This document shows positions 55,357 through 64,000 of a stretch of 64,000 bases of DNA, in pieces. Position numbers and translations under genes: made by a program. The notes beneath the pieces are model-generated. The model made no database searches and was not told the origin of the DNA. It saw only the letters and a program-made list of their open reading frames with translations. The stretch lies in the NCBI GenBank assembly GCA_949358305.1, contig OX442318.1, forward strand, positions 8,852,501-8,916,500, in the 5' to 3' direction. The stretch comes from Strigamia acuminata. Lineage: Eukaryota > Arthropoda > Chilopoda > Geophilomorpha > Linotaeniidae. Positions within the stretch are counted from its first letter, which is position 1, and every line of letters starts with the position of its first letter.

Positions 55357-55888
55357 TGTTAAACTTGAAGTAAATAAAAGTTATTCAAAGTTTACCAATT
55401 AATTTCCAAAGTTCTCTGGATACAAATGATGTTTCTTGAAGTCAAGTTGAATGTTGAAAATGGCGTTGGAGTTTCAAGGAAGCACGACCACACAGTTTAA
55501 GGTATAAAAGTACACTAAGTTTTATTCAATGCAAATGATAAAAGGTGATGCAAATGACGAGTTCGGAGAACCAATCACAAGCATTTACAAAATGGCGAAA
55601 TGCAAATGACGCGCTTGAAGGACCAATCACGAGCGCTCACGGTTTTAGGAAATATAACATTCTTTACAGGATTAACAAGTTGAAATTCCAGTTGATAAAA
55701 GAACAGGTCAAAACATTTAAGTGGAAATGAAAACATATTGTAATAAAATGATAAAACATAAATTTAACATCGAATTCACAAATCGAAATGGAAATATTAA
55801 AACAACAATATAAATTGAACAATACAAATGAAACACAAATTAATAATGAAAATCAACAATTCACGTGTAAAATCACCCGATTTTCACA
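55357..55888 (-). repeat. BEL 5' LTR
   Basis: 532 bp, ends TGTTAAAC and TTTTCACA on the + strand. It differs from the other LTR at about four positions by eye, so the insertion is young but older than the Gypsy element. Confidence 0.9.
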
Positions 55889-56253
55889 TTATCCATGCTA
55901 TATTCTAAGTGTATAATTATTGTTTGCTTTAGTTTTAAGTTAGAATTACTTAAGTTGAATTAGGTTAGTATTAATTCATTTGGTTTAGTTGATTACAATT
56001 ACTGTTTAGTTAAATAAAGAGTATCAATTATACTGTATTTTAACATCGAGTCCTTTCATTTATAACCCAGTCAGCCACGTAGCAATATTTAAACAGTCTC
56101 ACGACAATTGTAATGGTTTTTCAGCAGCTGGCTTGTCAGTCATTTTCAGGATTTCTATTGTTGTTGTTATTTTTATCATTCAATTATTTTATTCATCTGG
56201 CTTGACACACACCAAACCAGACTGCTATGACTAGGGACGAAATCAAATCGAAA
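55889..56253 (+). other. 5' flank of ST-G
   Basis: It begins with the second half of the 400-bp repeat (to 56084), then the CAGCAGCTGGCTTGTCAG-type flank shared with ST-B, E and H, ending GAAATCAAATCGAAA at the ATG. Confidence 0.65.
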
Positions 56254-57436
56254 ATGATTTGGAGATCGAAAAAAGTGTTATTATACTGCTTGCTGCTTAC
56301 ATTATTAATTATAGCATTTACAAAAGTTTATTACGTCAGTCAACAGAAATGTAAATTTAATTTTTTTCACTATAGAAAATACATTTAAAAAATTACATTT
56401 GTATTTTCATATCAGTTGTAGCATATTTTTCCAAAAAACACATTCAAAATGCAACGACAACTACGGAGCCTAATTCAATATCCTCACCGCCGATTCAAAA
56501 TGTAAATTTCCCGGTGAATGTTCTTCTACTTGCGCACCCCCGCACTGGGAGTTCATTCACAGGCGAACTGCTGTCTTTACTTCCAAATTCAGCATATTTC
56601 TATGAACCAGTATATAGTTCAGAGAAAATGGTCGATGAATGGTCAGCTGAAAGACGGATAAACACACTAAATGGAATATTCGAGTGTAATGTGAGTCTAC
56701 TTCAAGCACTACAAGCATTTACCAGAAACAGCATGCACGTAATTAGAAAGTTGAATGGAATTCTAATCAGACAAAGTGATTATCTCGCTAGTTCCAATTT
56801 GGCAGATGGATGTCTCGTGAGCCACGTCCGAATTGCAAAAACAATATGTCTAAGTGTAAATGCAATAATCTTAAATGTTGTACTGTACATGCAAAACAGT
56901 TAATCTTTATTTTTTAGATGGATGACGTTATTTCGATGAATAAAAATGACGAACCTGCCTTTAAAATTATCCACTTGGTACGAGATCCACGAGCCATGTT
57001 CAACTCGGTTGTGAAAGGAAAACTTTTTTCGAACGCAAAGCACTCGCCGATTAGAACATGCATGGAATTAAATCAGGATATCGAGCTGGGAAATCAAATG
57101 CAGACAGATATCTACTTGAGAATGAGATACGAAGATATTGTGGACAATCCTCAGCAAGCGGCGAATAAAATGTATAATTTTTTGGGCTTTAGTATCTCCC
57201 AGGACATTTTGCTAAACTATTTGAAAGCTCACATGCACGCTGAAGAAAATCCCAAAATGAATGAAGTTGCCGGAGAGGTGTTCAATACTTTTCGCAAGTC
57301 CAGCTTTGATCCTAACCATTGGCAGAATGAAGTAAGCAAAGAGTTTGTCCAGAACCTTGAAACATCTTGTGAATGGATGATGCAAGAATTGGGGTATCAA
57401 AAACTTGATAAGTCTTCTGCAAATAAAACAACATAA
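56254..57436 (+). CDS. Carbohydrate sulfotransferase ST-G (three exons)
   Basis: Exons 56254-56350, 56416-56855 and 56918-57436 give 351 codons plus TAA. The first donor is AAAT|GTAAAT (T instead of G before GT), so codon 33 becomes Phe rather than Val, as in ST-H. Exons 2 and 3 are nearly identical to ST-D (PAPS loop RTGSSFTGELL; HLVRDPRAMFNS), whereas exon 1 and the 5' flank are like ST-E and ST-H. This suggests a mosaic made by unequal exchange or gene conversion. The signal anchor is retained. It looks intact and probably encodes an active Golgi sulfotransferase of unknown glycan specificity. Confidence 0.85.
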
Positions 57437-58615
57437 ACACTCACCATGTAATTGCAAGATGTAAAATTTTTCAGCACTAAGTTTCTGCGATCCGGGTCTT
57501 GTAATTACAAAATACACTAAATTAAGTAATTAAACTCGCAGTTGAGTACCGTTTATAGGGCTTACTCTCTAAACTGCCTGAAATGTCTGCTAGGGGTTAA
57601 AATAATACACAGGTAAGTTAAATAAATGCACAATAATTTATTCGGTAAATTACAAGTAATGATAAATAATAATAATAAATTAAACTAAGGATAAATGAAA
57701 GTAAGGAAATAAATGAAATGCGACAAGCCACGAAACAATGCGGTAAATGGCGTGCGTGCAACAACGGCTTGTTGTGCACACAAATGAAGTCTTCGTCTTC
57801 TTCCTTGTTACTCACGTACGACGGCGATGGCTATGGACTCCGGAGTAGCTCGCGGTGGTATGCAAGCGATGGCGGTGGTTCACGTCAAGCAACACGTCTT
57901 CTCTCCAATCTCGGTCTTCGAGTGTGTGGCAGCGAGTGCAAATTAGTACTGCATCTCAGGGAAAAGAATTTTTTTTTTAATATTGTTACGCGGTAATTGT
58001 CAAGCCGTAAGCCGGCTGTCTCATCCGCGCTACCGTAGACCGACAGTGTTACAAAATACCACTAGAGGCCGCTCCTAGCAATGACAACATGGTCTAGTTA
58101 ATTATCAAAGTAAAGGGGAAACACGAGTTTACTTGATTGATGAATCTGCTCTAAGAAATCAGTTCTCTCCTAGCACTCAGTCTGAAAAGAAGTTGGCCAG
58201 TGAATGGCACGGCTAATTGAAGACTGAGAATTCTTAACAAATTATAAGTGTTATCCATGCTATATTCTAAGTGTATAATTATTGTTTGCTTTAGTTTTAA
58301 GTTAGAATTACTTAAGTTGAATTAGGTTAGTATTAATTCATTTGGTTTAGTTGATTACAATTACTGTTTAGTTAAATAAAGAGTATCAATTATACTGTAT
58401 TTTAACATCGAGTCCTTTCATTTATAACCCAGTCAGCCACGTAGCAATATTTAAACAGTCTCACGACAATTGTAATGGTTTTTCAGCAGCTGGCTTGTCA
58501 GTCATTTTCAGGATTTCTATTGTTGTTGTTATTTTTATCATTCAATTATTTTATTCATCTGGCTTGACACACACCAAACCAGACTGCTATGATTAGGGGC
58601 GAAATCAAATCGAAA
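57437..58615 (+). other. ST-G 3' flank and ST-H 5' flank
   Basis: 57437-58020 copies the 3' flank of ST-D. 58047-58446 is the third copy of the 400-bp LTR-like repeat. 58447-58615 is the CAGCAGCTGGCTTGTCAG-type 5' flank. Confidence 0.65.
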
Positions 58616-59792
58616 ATGATTTGGAGATCGAAAAAAGTGTTATTATACTGCTTGCTGCTTACATTATTCATTATGGCATTTCCAAAAGTTTATTACGTCA
58701 GTCAACAGAAATGTAAATCTAATTTTTTTCACTATAGAAAATACATTTAAGAAATATATTTGTATTCTCATTTCAGTTGTAGCATATTTTCCTAAAAAAC
58801 ACATTCAAAATGCAACGACAAGTACGGAGCCTAATCCAATACCCCTACCGCCGATTCAAAATGTAAATTTTCCGGTGAACGTTCTTCTACTCACGCACGC
58901 CCGCGCGGGGAGTTCATTCACAGCAGAACTGTTGTCTTTACTTCCAAATTCATCGTATTTCTTTGAACCCGTGTACTATTCAGAGAAAATGGTCGATGAA
59001 TGGTCAGCTGAAAGACGGATAAACGCACTAAATGGAGTATTCGACTGTAATGTGAGTCTACTTCATGCACTACAAGTATTTACCAGAAACAGCATTCAAG
59101 TAATTAGAAAGTTGAATGGAATTCCAATCAGACAAAGTGATTACCTCGCTAGTTCCAATTTGGCAGATGGGTGTCTCGTGAGCCACGTCCGAATTGCAAA
59201 AACAATACATATAAGTGTATATGCAATAATCTTAAATGTTATATATGCAAAACAGTTAAATTTTTTCTTTCAGATGAATGACGTTATTTCGATGAATAAA
59301 AATGACGAACTTCACTTTAAAATTATCCATTTGGTACGAGATCCACGAGCCATGTTGAACTCGGTTGTGAGGGCAAAAATTTTTATGAACGCAAAGCATT
59401 CGCCAATTAGAGAATGCATGGAATTAAGTCAGGATATTAAGCTGGGAAATCAAATTCCGAGAGATGTCTACTTGAGAATGAGATACGAAGATATTGTTGA
59501 CAATCCTCAGCAAGCAGCGAATAAAATGTATAATTTTTTGGGCTTTAGTATCTCCCAGGACATTTTGCTAAACTATTTGAAAGCTCACATGCACGCTGAA
59601 GAAAATCCCAAAATAAATGAAGTTGCCGGAAAGCTGTTCAATACTTTTCGCAACTCCAGCTTTGATCGAAACCATTGGCAGAATGAAGTAAGCAAAGAGT
59701 TTGCCCAGCACCTTGAAACATCTTGTGAATGGATGATGCAAGAATTAGGGTATCAAAAACTTGATAAATCTTCTGCAAATAAAACAAAATAA
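58616..59792 (+). CDS. Carbohydrate sulfotransferase ST-H (three exons, second intron in frame)
   Basis: Exons 58616-58712, 58777-59216 and 59274-59792 give 351 codons plus TAA. The PAPS loop is RAGSSFTAELL as in ST-F, and the 3'-phosphate site HLVRDPRAMLNS. Intron 2 is 57 bp, a multiple of three, and has no in-frame stop, so unspliced reading would add 19 residues in front of MNDVISMNKN. A single long frame therefore runs from exon 2 through exon 3, but the GT-AG borders match the spliced paralogues and I prefer splicing. AATAAA overlaps the stop codon. The 3' flank is interrupted almost at once by a MITE. Confidence 0.83.
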
Positions 59793-59809
59793 ACACTGTA
59801 AAGTTATTA

Positions 59810-60538
59810 GGCGCATTCGAAAAGTAATTTGCACTAAACGACCAGTGCAACTGGTAGTGTAAATTTCAAGTTAAACGACCCAATTTTTGAGTTTCAAAAT
59901 AAATTTCAGTGTAAAATTCAGTAGTGTAAATTCAAGTGTAAATATTAAATTAGTCCAAATAATAACCATAGTCATTATTGTTGTTGTTTACTCTAAAAAA
60001 AAAACAGGAGATTATAAAAACATGATTATAAAATGTAAATTTATTTTAATTATTTGTATTATTAATATTTATTTCCGAACGGGAATCGGCTGAACATCCG
60101 CCTCAATCGCACAAATGCGGCCGAACACCGGCCGCATTAGATCGCACAAACGCGGCCGAACGTCGGCCGAACGTCGGCCGCATTCGATTGTACAAATGCG
60201 GCCGAACGTCGGTCGAACGTCGGCCGTATTCGATCGTACAAATGCGGTCGAACATCGGCCGCATTCGATCGCAAGAATGCGGCTAATACCTGCTAAAAAA
60301 TTGTTCTTGCGATCGACATCGTTCCAACCGATCTAACGAAAATCCAAGATGGCTGCCAGCAAGACCCGATTTCAACGAGAAAACTCGTTGCACGGAGATT
60401 TTAAACGGAAACGTGGCGTACAGGCCGTTTCCGTTTAACCAGTTTACATGACATTTACACGAATTAATTCGTGTAAATGTCTTGTGAAAACGAGTGTAAA
60501 CACGTTTACACTCGTTTTAATGACTTTTCGAATGCGCC
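59810..60538. mobile_element. 729-bp TIR element with GCGGCCG hairpin array
   Basis: Ends GGCGCATTCGAAAAGT and its inverse, with TA on both outer sides (59808-59809, 60539-60540). At about 60105-60290 several imperfect units of 40-50 bp carry palindromes of the form AATGCGGCCGAACGTCGGCC. Near 60490-60520 a GTGTAAACACGTTTACAC hairpin occurs. No transposase. The end core GCATTCGAAAA is shared with the MITEs at 9173 and 14631. Confidence 0.82.
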
Positions 60539-60837
60539 TATTGTTTCTCTCTCAAAAACTTGTTGAAAACTGTTAAAATAACTGTTGCCAAAATGGCCAC
60601 ACGACCAGTCAGTTCTCTAGATTTAACAGGAATGCTTTATTTTACAAGAAAATGTACAAAGTTTTAATCTCTTAATCTTTTAACTCGATTCTTGAATTCC
60701 TCGTGTTGGCGCACGTGTCCTTCTGGCGATCCTGTCGCCCTCTGGTGTCACTTCTCTGCACCGCGCCTTTACATTCTACAACACTCACTGTGTTATTCCA
60801 TGATTTAAAATTTTTCAGCACTAAGTATGTGAAGTAT
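60539..60837 (+). other. Spacer and fragment of a sulfotransferase 3' flank
   Basis: 60780-60837 matches the 3' flank of ST-B and ST-C (TTTTTCAGCACTAAGTATGTGAAGT). The preceding 240 bp are not recognised. Confidence 0.5.
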
Positions 60838-61509
60838 TGTCACGGGCAGGTTACCCACCCTTCTTTTTTATTCATTTCTAACTTAGATTGACCCAATCTT
60901 AAGTTTTCTTATTTTTTCCCAATTTTTCTTTTCATCTAACATCGATGAATCATCTCTAAATATATGCGCAGCTTCATTGCGCGCATCTTATTATTTTCAA
61001 CAATTAACCTTATTTTATACCTTCCACCCCCTCACCCACTCCAATCGACCTGGTCACATGACTCATGTTTACCTGGTCGCTACTTTTATCCATAATCCAC
61101 ACTTCTCATACCTCTTTCAACGAGTTAACACCTCTTAGATTGAATTGAGTTTGTCAATCTTTATTTTGCGCTTTAACACGCGCCCCTTCTAATTTAACAC
61201 TTAATAGCGCCTCTTTTTGCCCACCTTTTATCCCTTCGCATGCCTGTGACATCCTACGCCCACCCGCATATGAATATCACTGCGCATACTCATTCTTTTT
61301 AAACGTAAAGACCCACAACGTGAGATTGAGCCCGTCGAATATAAATAATGTGTGTTACAGCGAGTTAGGTTTATTCACCGTCCGATATCCGCATATGACG
61401 ACGGCACAAACAGAGTAAATCTACGAACTTTGCCCGCTGATTTGCGCTAACATCACCTTGCGCGTAAATTCAGATCAAATCAATTAAACATCTAAGTTGA
61501 TTCGTAACA
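60838..61509 (+). repeat. 5' LTR of a second Gypsy-type element
   Basis: It begins TGTCACGGGCAGGTTACCC and ends GATTCGTAACA, 672 bp, related to the solo LTR at 13939-14591. The 3' LTR lies outside the window, so the target duplication cannot be checked. Confidence 0.85.
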
Positions 61510-61513
61510 AACA

Positions 61514-61531
61514 TGGCGAGCCTGACAGGAT
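61514..61531 (+). promoter_or_regulatory. Primer-binding site of the second Gypsy-type element
   Basis: TGGCGAGCCTGACAGGAT four bases after the LTR. The tRNA was not assigned. Confidence 0.65.
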
Positions 61532-61613
61532 TCGCTCTCACCTATAAGGCTTAAACGCGCGAAAAGGTTAGTTTTTTGAGTTATTTATTTAATCATTTCA
61601 CATTTTCTTCATC

Positions 61614-63584
61614 ATGTCGAGACAGTTGGGAGGTGACGGAATTCGTCCCGTCACGCGCGATCCATTTGATTTCAGTGAGCTAGAAATGGAGCAGGAATGG
61701 CAACAGACCGAACGGAGGAGTGGTGTTCGCCGGGAAGAAGAAAGGGAATTTCGAGAGTGGCAGCAACACGACCAAGTACGAAGAAATCGTATCGAACAAC
61801 AGGAAACGCTTGTGAGTATTGCGCAACAACAGCCAGCCCCATCAAATCATATCATGACAATGGCTGTTGCAAATTCACGAGCGCAACCTCAAGTAAATTT
61901 TGCCACGTCAACACCCGCTAACTTTTTGGCGGCGCCATCTTTTTTCGATTCAACTCAGCCTAGAGCATTAGTAGACCCCGTCACATTAAATACGGAAGGT
62001 TTGCTGATGTCCGACTTGCGCAACCAATACTATGCTCAAACACGAGGTCTAGTAAATGAGATTCGCGAAATATTCCAACAAGGCCCTCGCTCTCTACGAA
62101 CAGGGACCGCACGGTCTCTGGACGGTGGATCCTCGCATGGATCCATAAGAGTTAAAGGCACCTCGGCACCATATGATTTAGGACTTCCCACAGCACGTCT
62201 GCACCAAGTTCGGGAAGTTGAACATCGAGGCCAGCAGACGAGAATGTCCGCGCAGGCTGCGCAAATTGTTTACACAACAACCACGCCGCCAATGCCGGCG
62301 ATGGCAACGATCTACACCCAGGCTCCATCACAGGAATCTGCTCATTTGGACCATTCAACACGAGCAAATCGAGATTTAATGAGCTCGATGCTATACTCCA
62401 AGATGGGTTATCCTCGGGACAGATCCGACACCAAAGCAAAGTTGTCACTGCCATCAGTAAGAGCGCAACACGCAAGTAAAGATAAAAATTGTTTCAAGCC
62501 TGGAAAACCACCTTTGTTTGATCCAGATAAAGCTGATCTTGATTACATTAATCTTTTTCTTGCGCATTTGTACGCGCACATGTATTCTATGCAGGCCCCG
62601 GTGGATGAATATTTAAAAGTATTTGTCATTCAAGCAACGCGTGGAAGAGCGCAGCGATGGTGGTTATCACTAAAACCAAAACCAAAAACATGGGAGGACT
62701 TTGAGATTTTATTTCGACGAGCTTTCGCCATGAATTCGGCAGCGGCCAATGTGAAGCTATCCAAGCGAAAGCAACGAAATGAAGAGTCCACGATGTCATT
62801 TTTAAGTGAGATTGTATATTATCTTCAAGTTGCAGGATATACCGACCCAGAGCTCCAATGGGAGAAAGCTCAGAACATGATGCAAACCGAAGTTGTTCAT
62901 CTCTTGCGCGCATGGAACGTAAACTCGCTGGACGAGGCGATCCAAAGAGGAAATGACATCGACAATCGTCTACAGCTGGACACCATTCGAGCAGACGAAT
63001 ACAAAGATCTGGGTATGGCTGATCAACGAATGCCCTCTCTGCGTGATGCGCAACGCCCCACAGTGCTCAAGGCTGCGGAGAAGTCCAAAGGAGACGATGA
63101 TGTCAAATCTCTCGTGTCCCAGGACGTCAAACGTTTTGCGAGGTATCGAAAACAATTCTTAATCGAGTTAGCTGCAGTGCAGGCGAGACCAGAACAATCT
63201 CCACCTGCGCAGGAACCCGATACGAGTAGTAGTAGCAGCGACACGGATGCTGAACCTGAAATTAAGAAGAGCACAGTCGCCGAGGCGGCTCAGAAGGCAA
63301 CAATTAAAATAAATTTAGCTACTCTGACGCCTCCAGCGGACGTCCCAAAAGACCATGTGTGCTCTACATCAATTGTCACGTTTCCACCAGCGCCAAAACC
63401 ACCATTAACCGTCAAATGTCCTGAGAAAGGCACAGCCTGGAGGAAAACACCGAAGGATTGGTGGTATTTGGTAGATACAGCAACTTGGCATCCGCTGTGC
63501 CCCATATGTTACCAGCCATTTAGGAGACCGGAAAACTCCGAAGGCCTGAAGTTCGGGAAGCCGGTGGAACCAGGCCGCAAATGA
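61614..63584 (+). CDS. gag: Gypsy-type Gag, 656 aa
   Basis: The ATG at 61614 (MSRQLGGDG) is the first after the primer-binding site. The N-terminal half is Gln/Arg-rich and low-complexity. The capsid-like region at about 300-450 has the pattern of retrotransposon Gag proteins (FVIQATRGRAQRWWLSL, then TWEDFEILFRRAF and LSEIVYYLQVAGY). A Ser-rich acidic segment near 540 and a C-terminal CPIC pair near 630 follow; a complete CCHC knuckle is not visible. The stop TGA overlaps the ATG of the next frame. Assignment to Gypsy rests on the Gag pattern and LTR features; no integrase is in the window. Confidence 0.85.
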   Translation: MSRQLGGDGIRPVTRDPFDFSELEMEQEWQQTERRSGVRREEEREFREWQQHDQVRRNRIEQQETLVSIAQQQPAPSNHIMTMAVANSRAQPQVNFATSTPANFLAAPSFFDSTQPRALVDPVTLNTEGLLMSDLRNQYYAQTRGLVNEIREIFQQGPRSLRTGTARSLDGGSSHGSIRVKGTSAPYDLGLPTARLHQVREVEHRGQQTRMSAQAAQIVYTTTTPPMPAMATIYTQAPSQESAHLDHSTRANRDLMSSMLYSKMGYPRDRSDTKAKLSLPSVRAQHASKDKNCFKPGKPPLFDPDKADLDYINLFLAHLYAHMYSMQAPVDEYLKVFVIQATRGRAQRWWLSLKPKPKTWEDFEILFRRAFAMNSAAANVKLSKRKQRNEESTMSFLSEIVYYLQVAGYTDPELQWEKAQNMMQTEVVHLLRAWNVNSLDEAIQRGNDIDNRLQLDTIRADEYKDLGMADQRMPSLRDAQRPTVLKAAEKSKGDDDVKSLVSQDVKRFARYRKQFLIELAAVQARPEQSPPAQEPDTSSSSSDTDAEPEIKKSTVAEAAQKATIKINLATLTPPADVPKDHVCSTSIVTFPPAPKPPLTVKCPEKGTAWRKTPKDWWYLVDTATWHPLCPICYQPFRRPENSEGLKFGKPVEPGRK

Positions 63585-64000
63585 GTCGACCGGCCCTTCG
63601 CGCAAAACGTCTGAAATCCAAACGACGCGCTTCACCTTTAATTAACTTGAAAGAGGACAATCCTTCACAGGTTAATTCAACAACATCTCCTACTGTTATT
63701 ACTCTTTCAGAGTATAAACCTGTAAGTAGTGTTATCTCTTCATCATCTTCCATCATCACCTCAGCTACAAAGGCGTCAGATCTGCAGACTGCCGTTCCTG
63801 AAGCTGTAAAGGACGAATTGCCGAAATTAACAGATTTGCAACCTGTAATTTCGAAGAAAAACCCGAAAGTGACAATAGTGAGTAAAATTACTAAAACTTT
63901 ACCAATAATTAAGTCTACTTCCAGTGCAACAACGACTGAGGCTCCAAAGGAAGTGATCTCTCCTATGAAGGTATCTTTCGTAATGTTGACGCCAGAGGAA
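63581..64000 (+). CDS. Start of a second ORF of the same element, runs off the window
   Basis: 140 codons from ATG 63581 (MSRPALRAKRLKSKRRAS) remain open to the last base. The ATG overlaps the gag stop in the four bases ATGA. The visible part is basic at first and then Ser/Thr/Lys-rich with no recognised domain. By position it should be the N-terminal part of Pol, with protease and RT beyond the edge. The overlap suggests termination-reinitiation coupling or a -1 shift; neither is shown by the sequence. Confidence 0.65.
   Translation, partial: MSRPALRAKRLKSKRRASPLINLKEDNPSQVNSTTSPTVITLSEYKPVSSVISSSSSIITSATKASDLQTAVPEAVKDELPKLTDLQPVISKKNPKVTIVSKITKTLPIIKSTSSATTTEAPKEVISPMKVSFVMLTPEE

Larger units (their letters stand above)
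46003..55888 (-). mobile_element. BEL/Pao LTR retrotransposon with an internally triplicated pol segment
   Basis: 532-bp LTRs at 46003-46534 and 55357-55888 differ at only a few positions. The exact 5-bp target duplication TTATC is at 45998-46002 and 55889-55893; the uninterrupted site is visible at 43337 and 58250. Minus-strand order: LTR, primer-binding site, Gag-PR-RT frame, then RNase H and integrase. The 1762-bp unit at 47343-49104 is present again at 49105-50866 and 50867-52628. Without the two extra copies the element would be about 6.4 kb, a normal BEL length. A frameshift in each unit separates RT from RNase H. Confidence 0.93.

Noticed and set aside
58875-59792. Intronless 305-aa sulfotransferase
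   Set aside because: It is exon 2, a stop-free intron and exon 3 of ST-H; splice borders match the paralogues.
1-64000. tRNA or rRNA genes
   Set aside because: No cloverleaf or rRNA core sequences noticed; the only tRNA-like strings are primer-binding sites of LTR elements.

Overview
This is a eukaryotic window, almost certainly from an arthropod. The genes have short GT-AG introns of about 55-70 bp, the intergenic DNA is AT-rich, and there are Ty3/Gypsy and BEL/Pao LTR retrotransposons, hAT-like and TA-flanked short DNA transposons and solo LTRs. A small crustacean of the Daphnia type would fit the short introns and the carbohydrate-sulfotransferase expansion, but the species cannot be fixed from sequence alone. 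There are no operons, CRISPR arrays or recognisable RNA genes.

Two host gene families make up the non-mobile content. (1) A tandem WSD/DGAT-like acyltransferase cluster on the + strand: the last exon of one copy (1080-1222, rest off the left edge) and two complete two-exon genes (5003-7606 and 11827-13487), both 476 aa with the same phase-1 splice site. (2) A tandem array of type II membrane carbohydrate sulfotransferase genes (three coding exons, about 351 aa), called here ST-A to ST-H, between 15402 and 59792. ST-A, D, F, G and H look intact. ST-B has lost its ATG and sits directly behind a Gypsy LTR. ST-C has a shifted splice acceptor and a new C-terminus from a hAT MITE. ST-E is truncated. 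Two decayed 5' ends of the same family (8745-9062 and 13690-13880) lie downstream of the WSD genes, so both families once shared a duplicated unit.

The rest is layered mobile DNA. Left part (1-15 kb): a 28-bp minisatellite, a TA-flanked element full of CCGCGC motifs (1300-2392), a hAT-like element packed with GGATC motifs and hairpins (2732-3810), several MITEs and two solo LTRs. Middle (17436-30944): a complete 13.5-kb Gypsy element on the minus strand with indistinguishable 1018-bp LTRs, GGGT target duplications, PBS, PPT, Gag, Pol and, in the env position, a large open frame of unknown family preceded by a strong splice acceptor. Then come a decayed BEL fragment (33026-35022) and unassigned repeats. 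Right part: a BEL/Pao element (46003-55888, minus strand) with TTATC target duplications and an internal 1762-bp RT-RNaseH-integrase segment present three times in tandem. At the right edge a second Gypsy-type element begins on the + strand (LTR 60838-61509, Gag 61614-63584, a second frame overlapping by ATGA and running off the window).

The least explained items are the third ORF of the large Gypsy element with its splice acceptor and the stem-loop series upstream of it, the triplicated BEL pol segment, and the way mobile elements have rewritten individual sulfotransferase copies.
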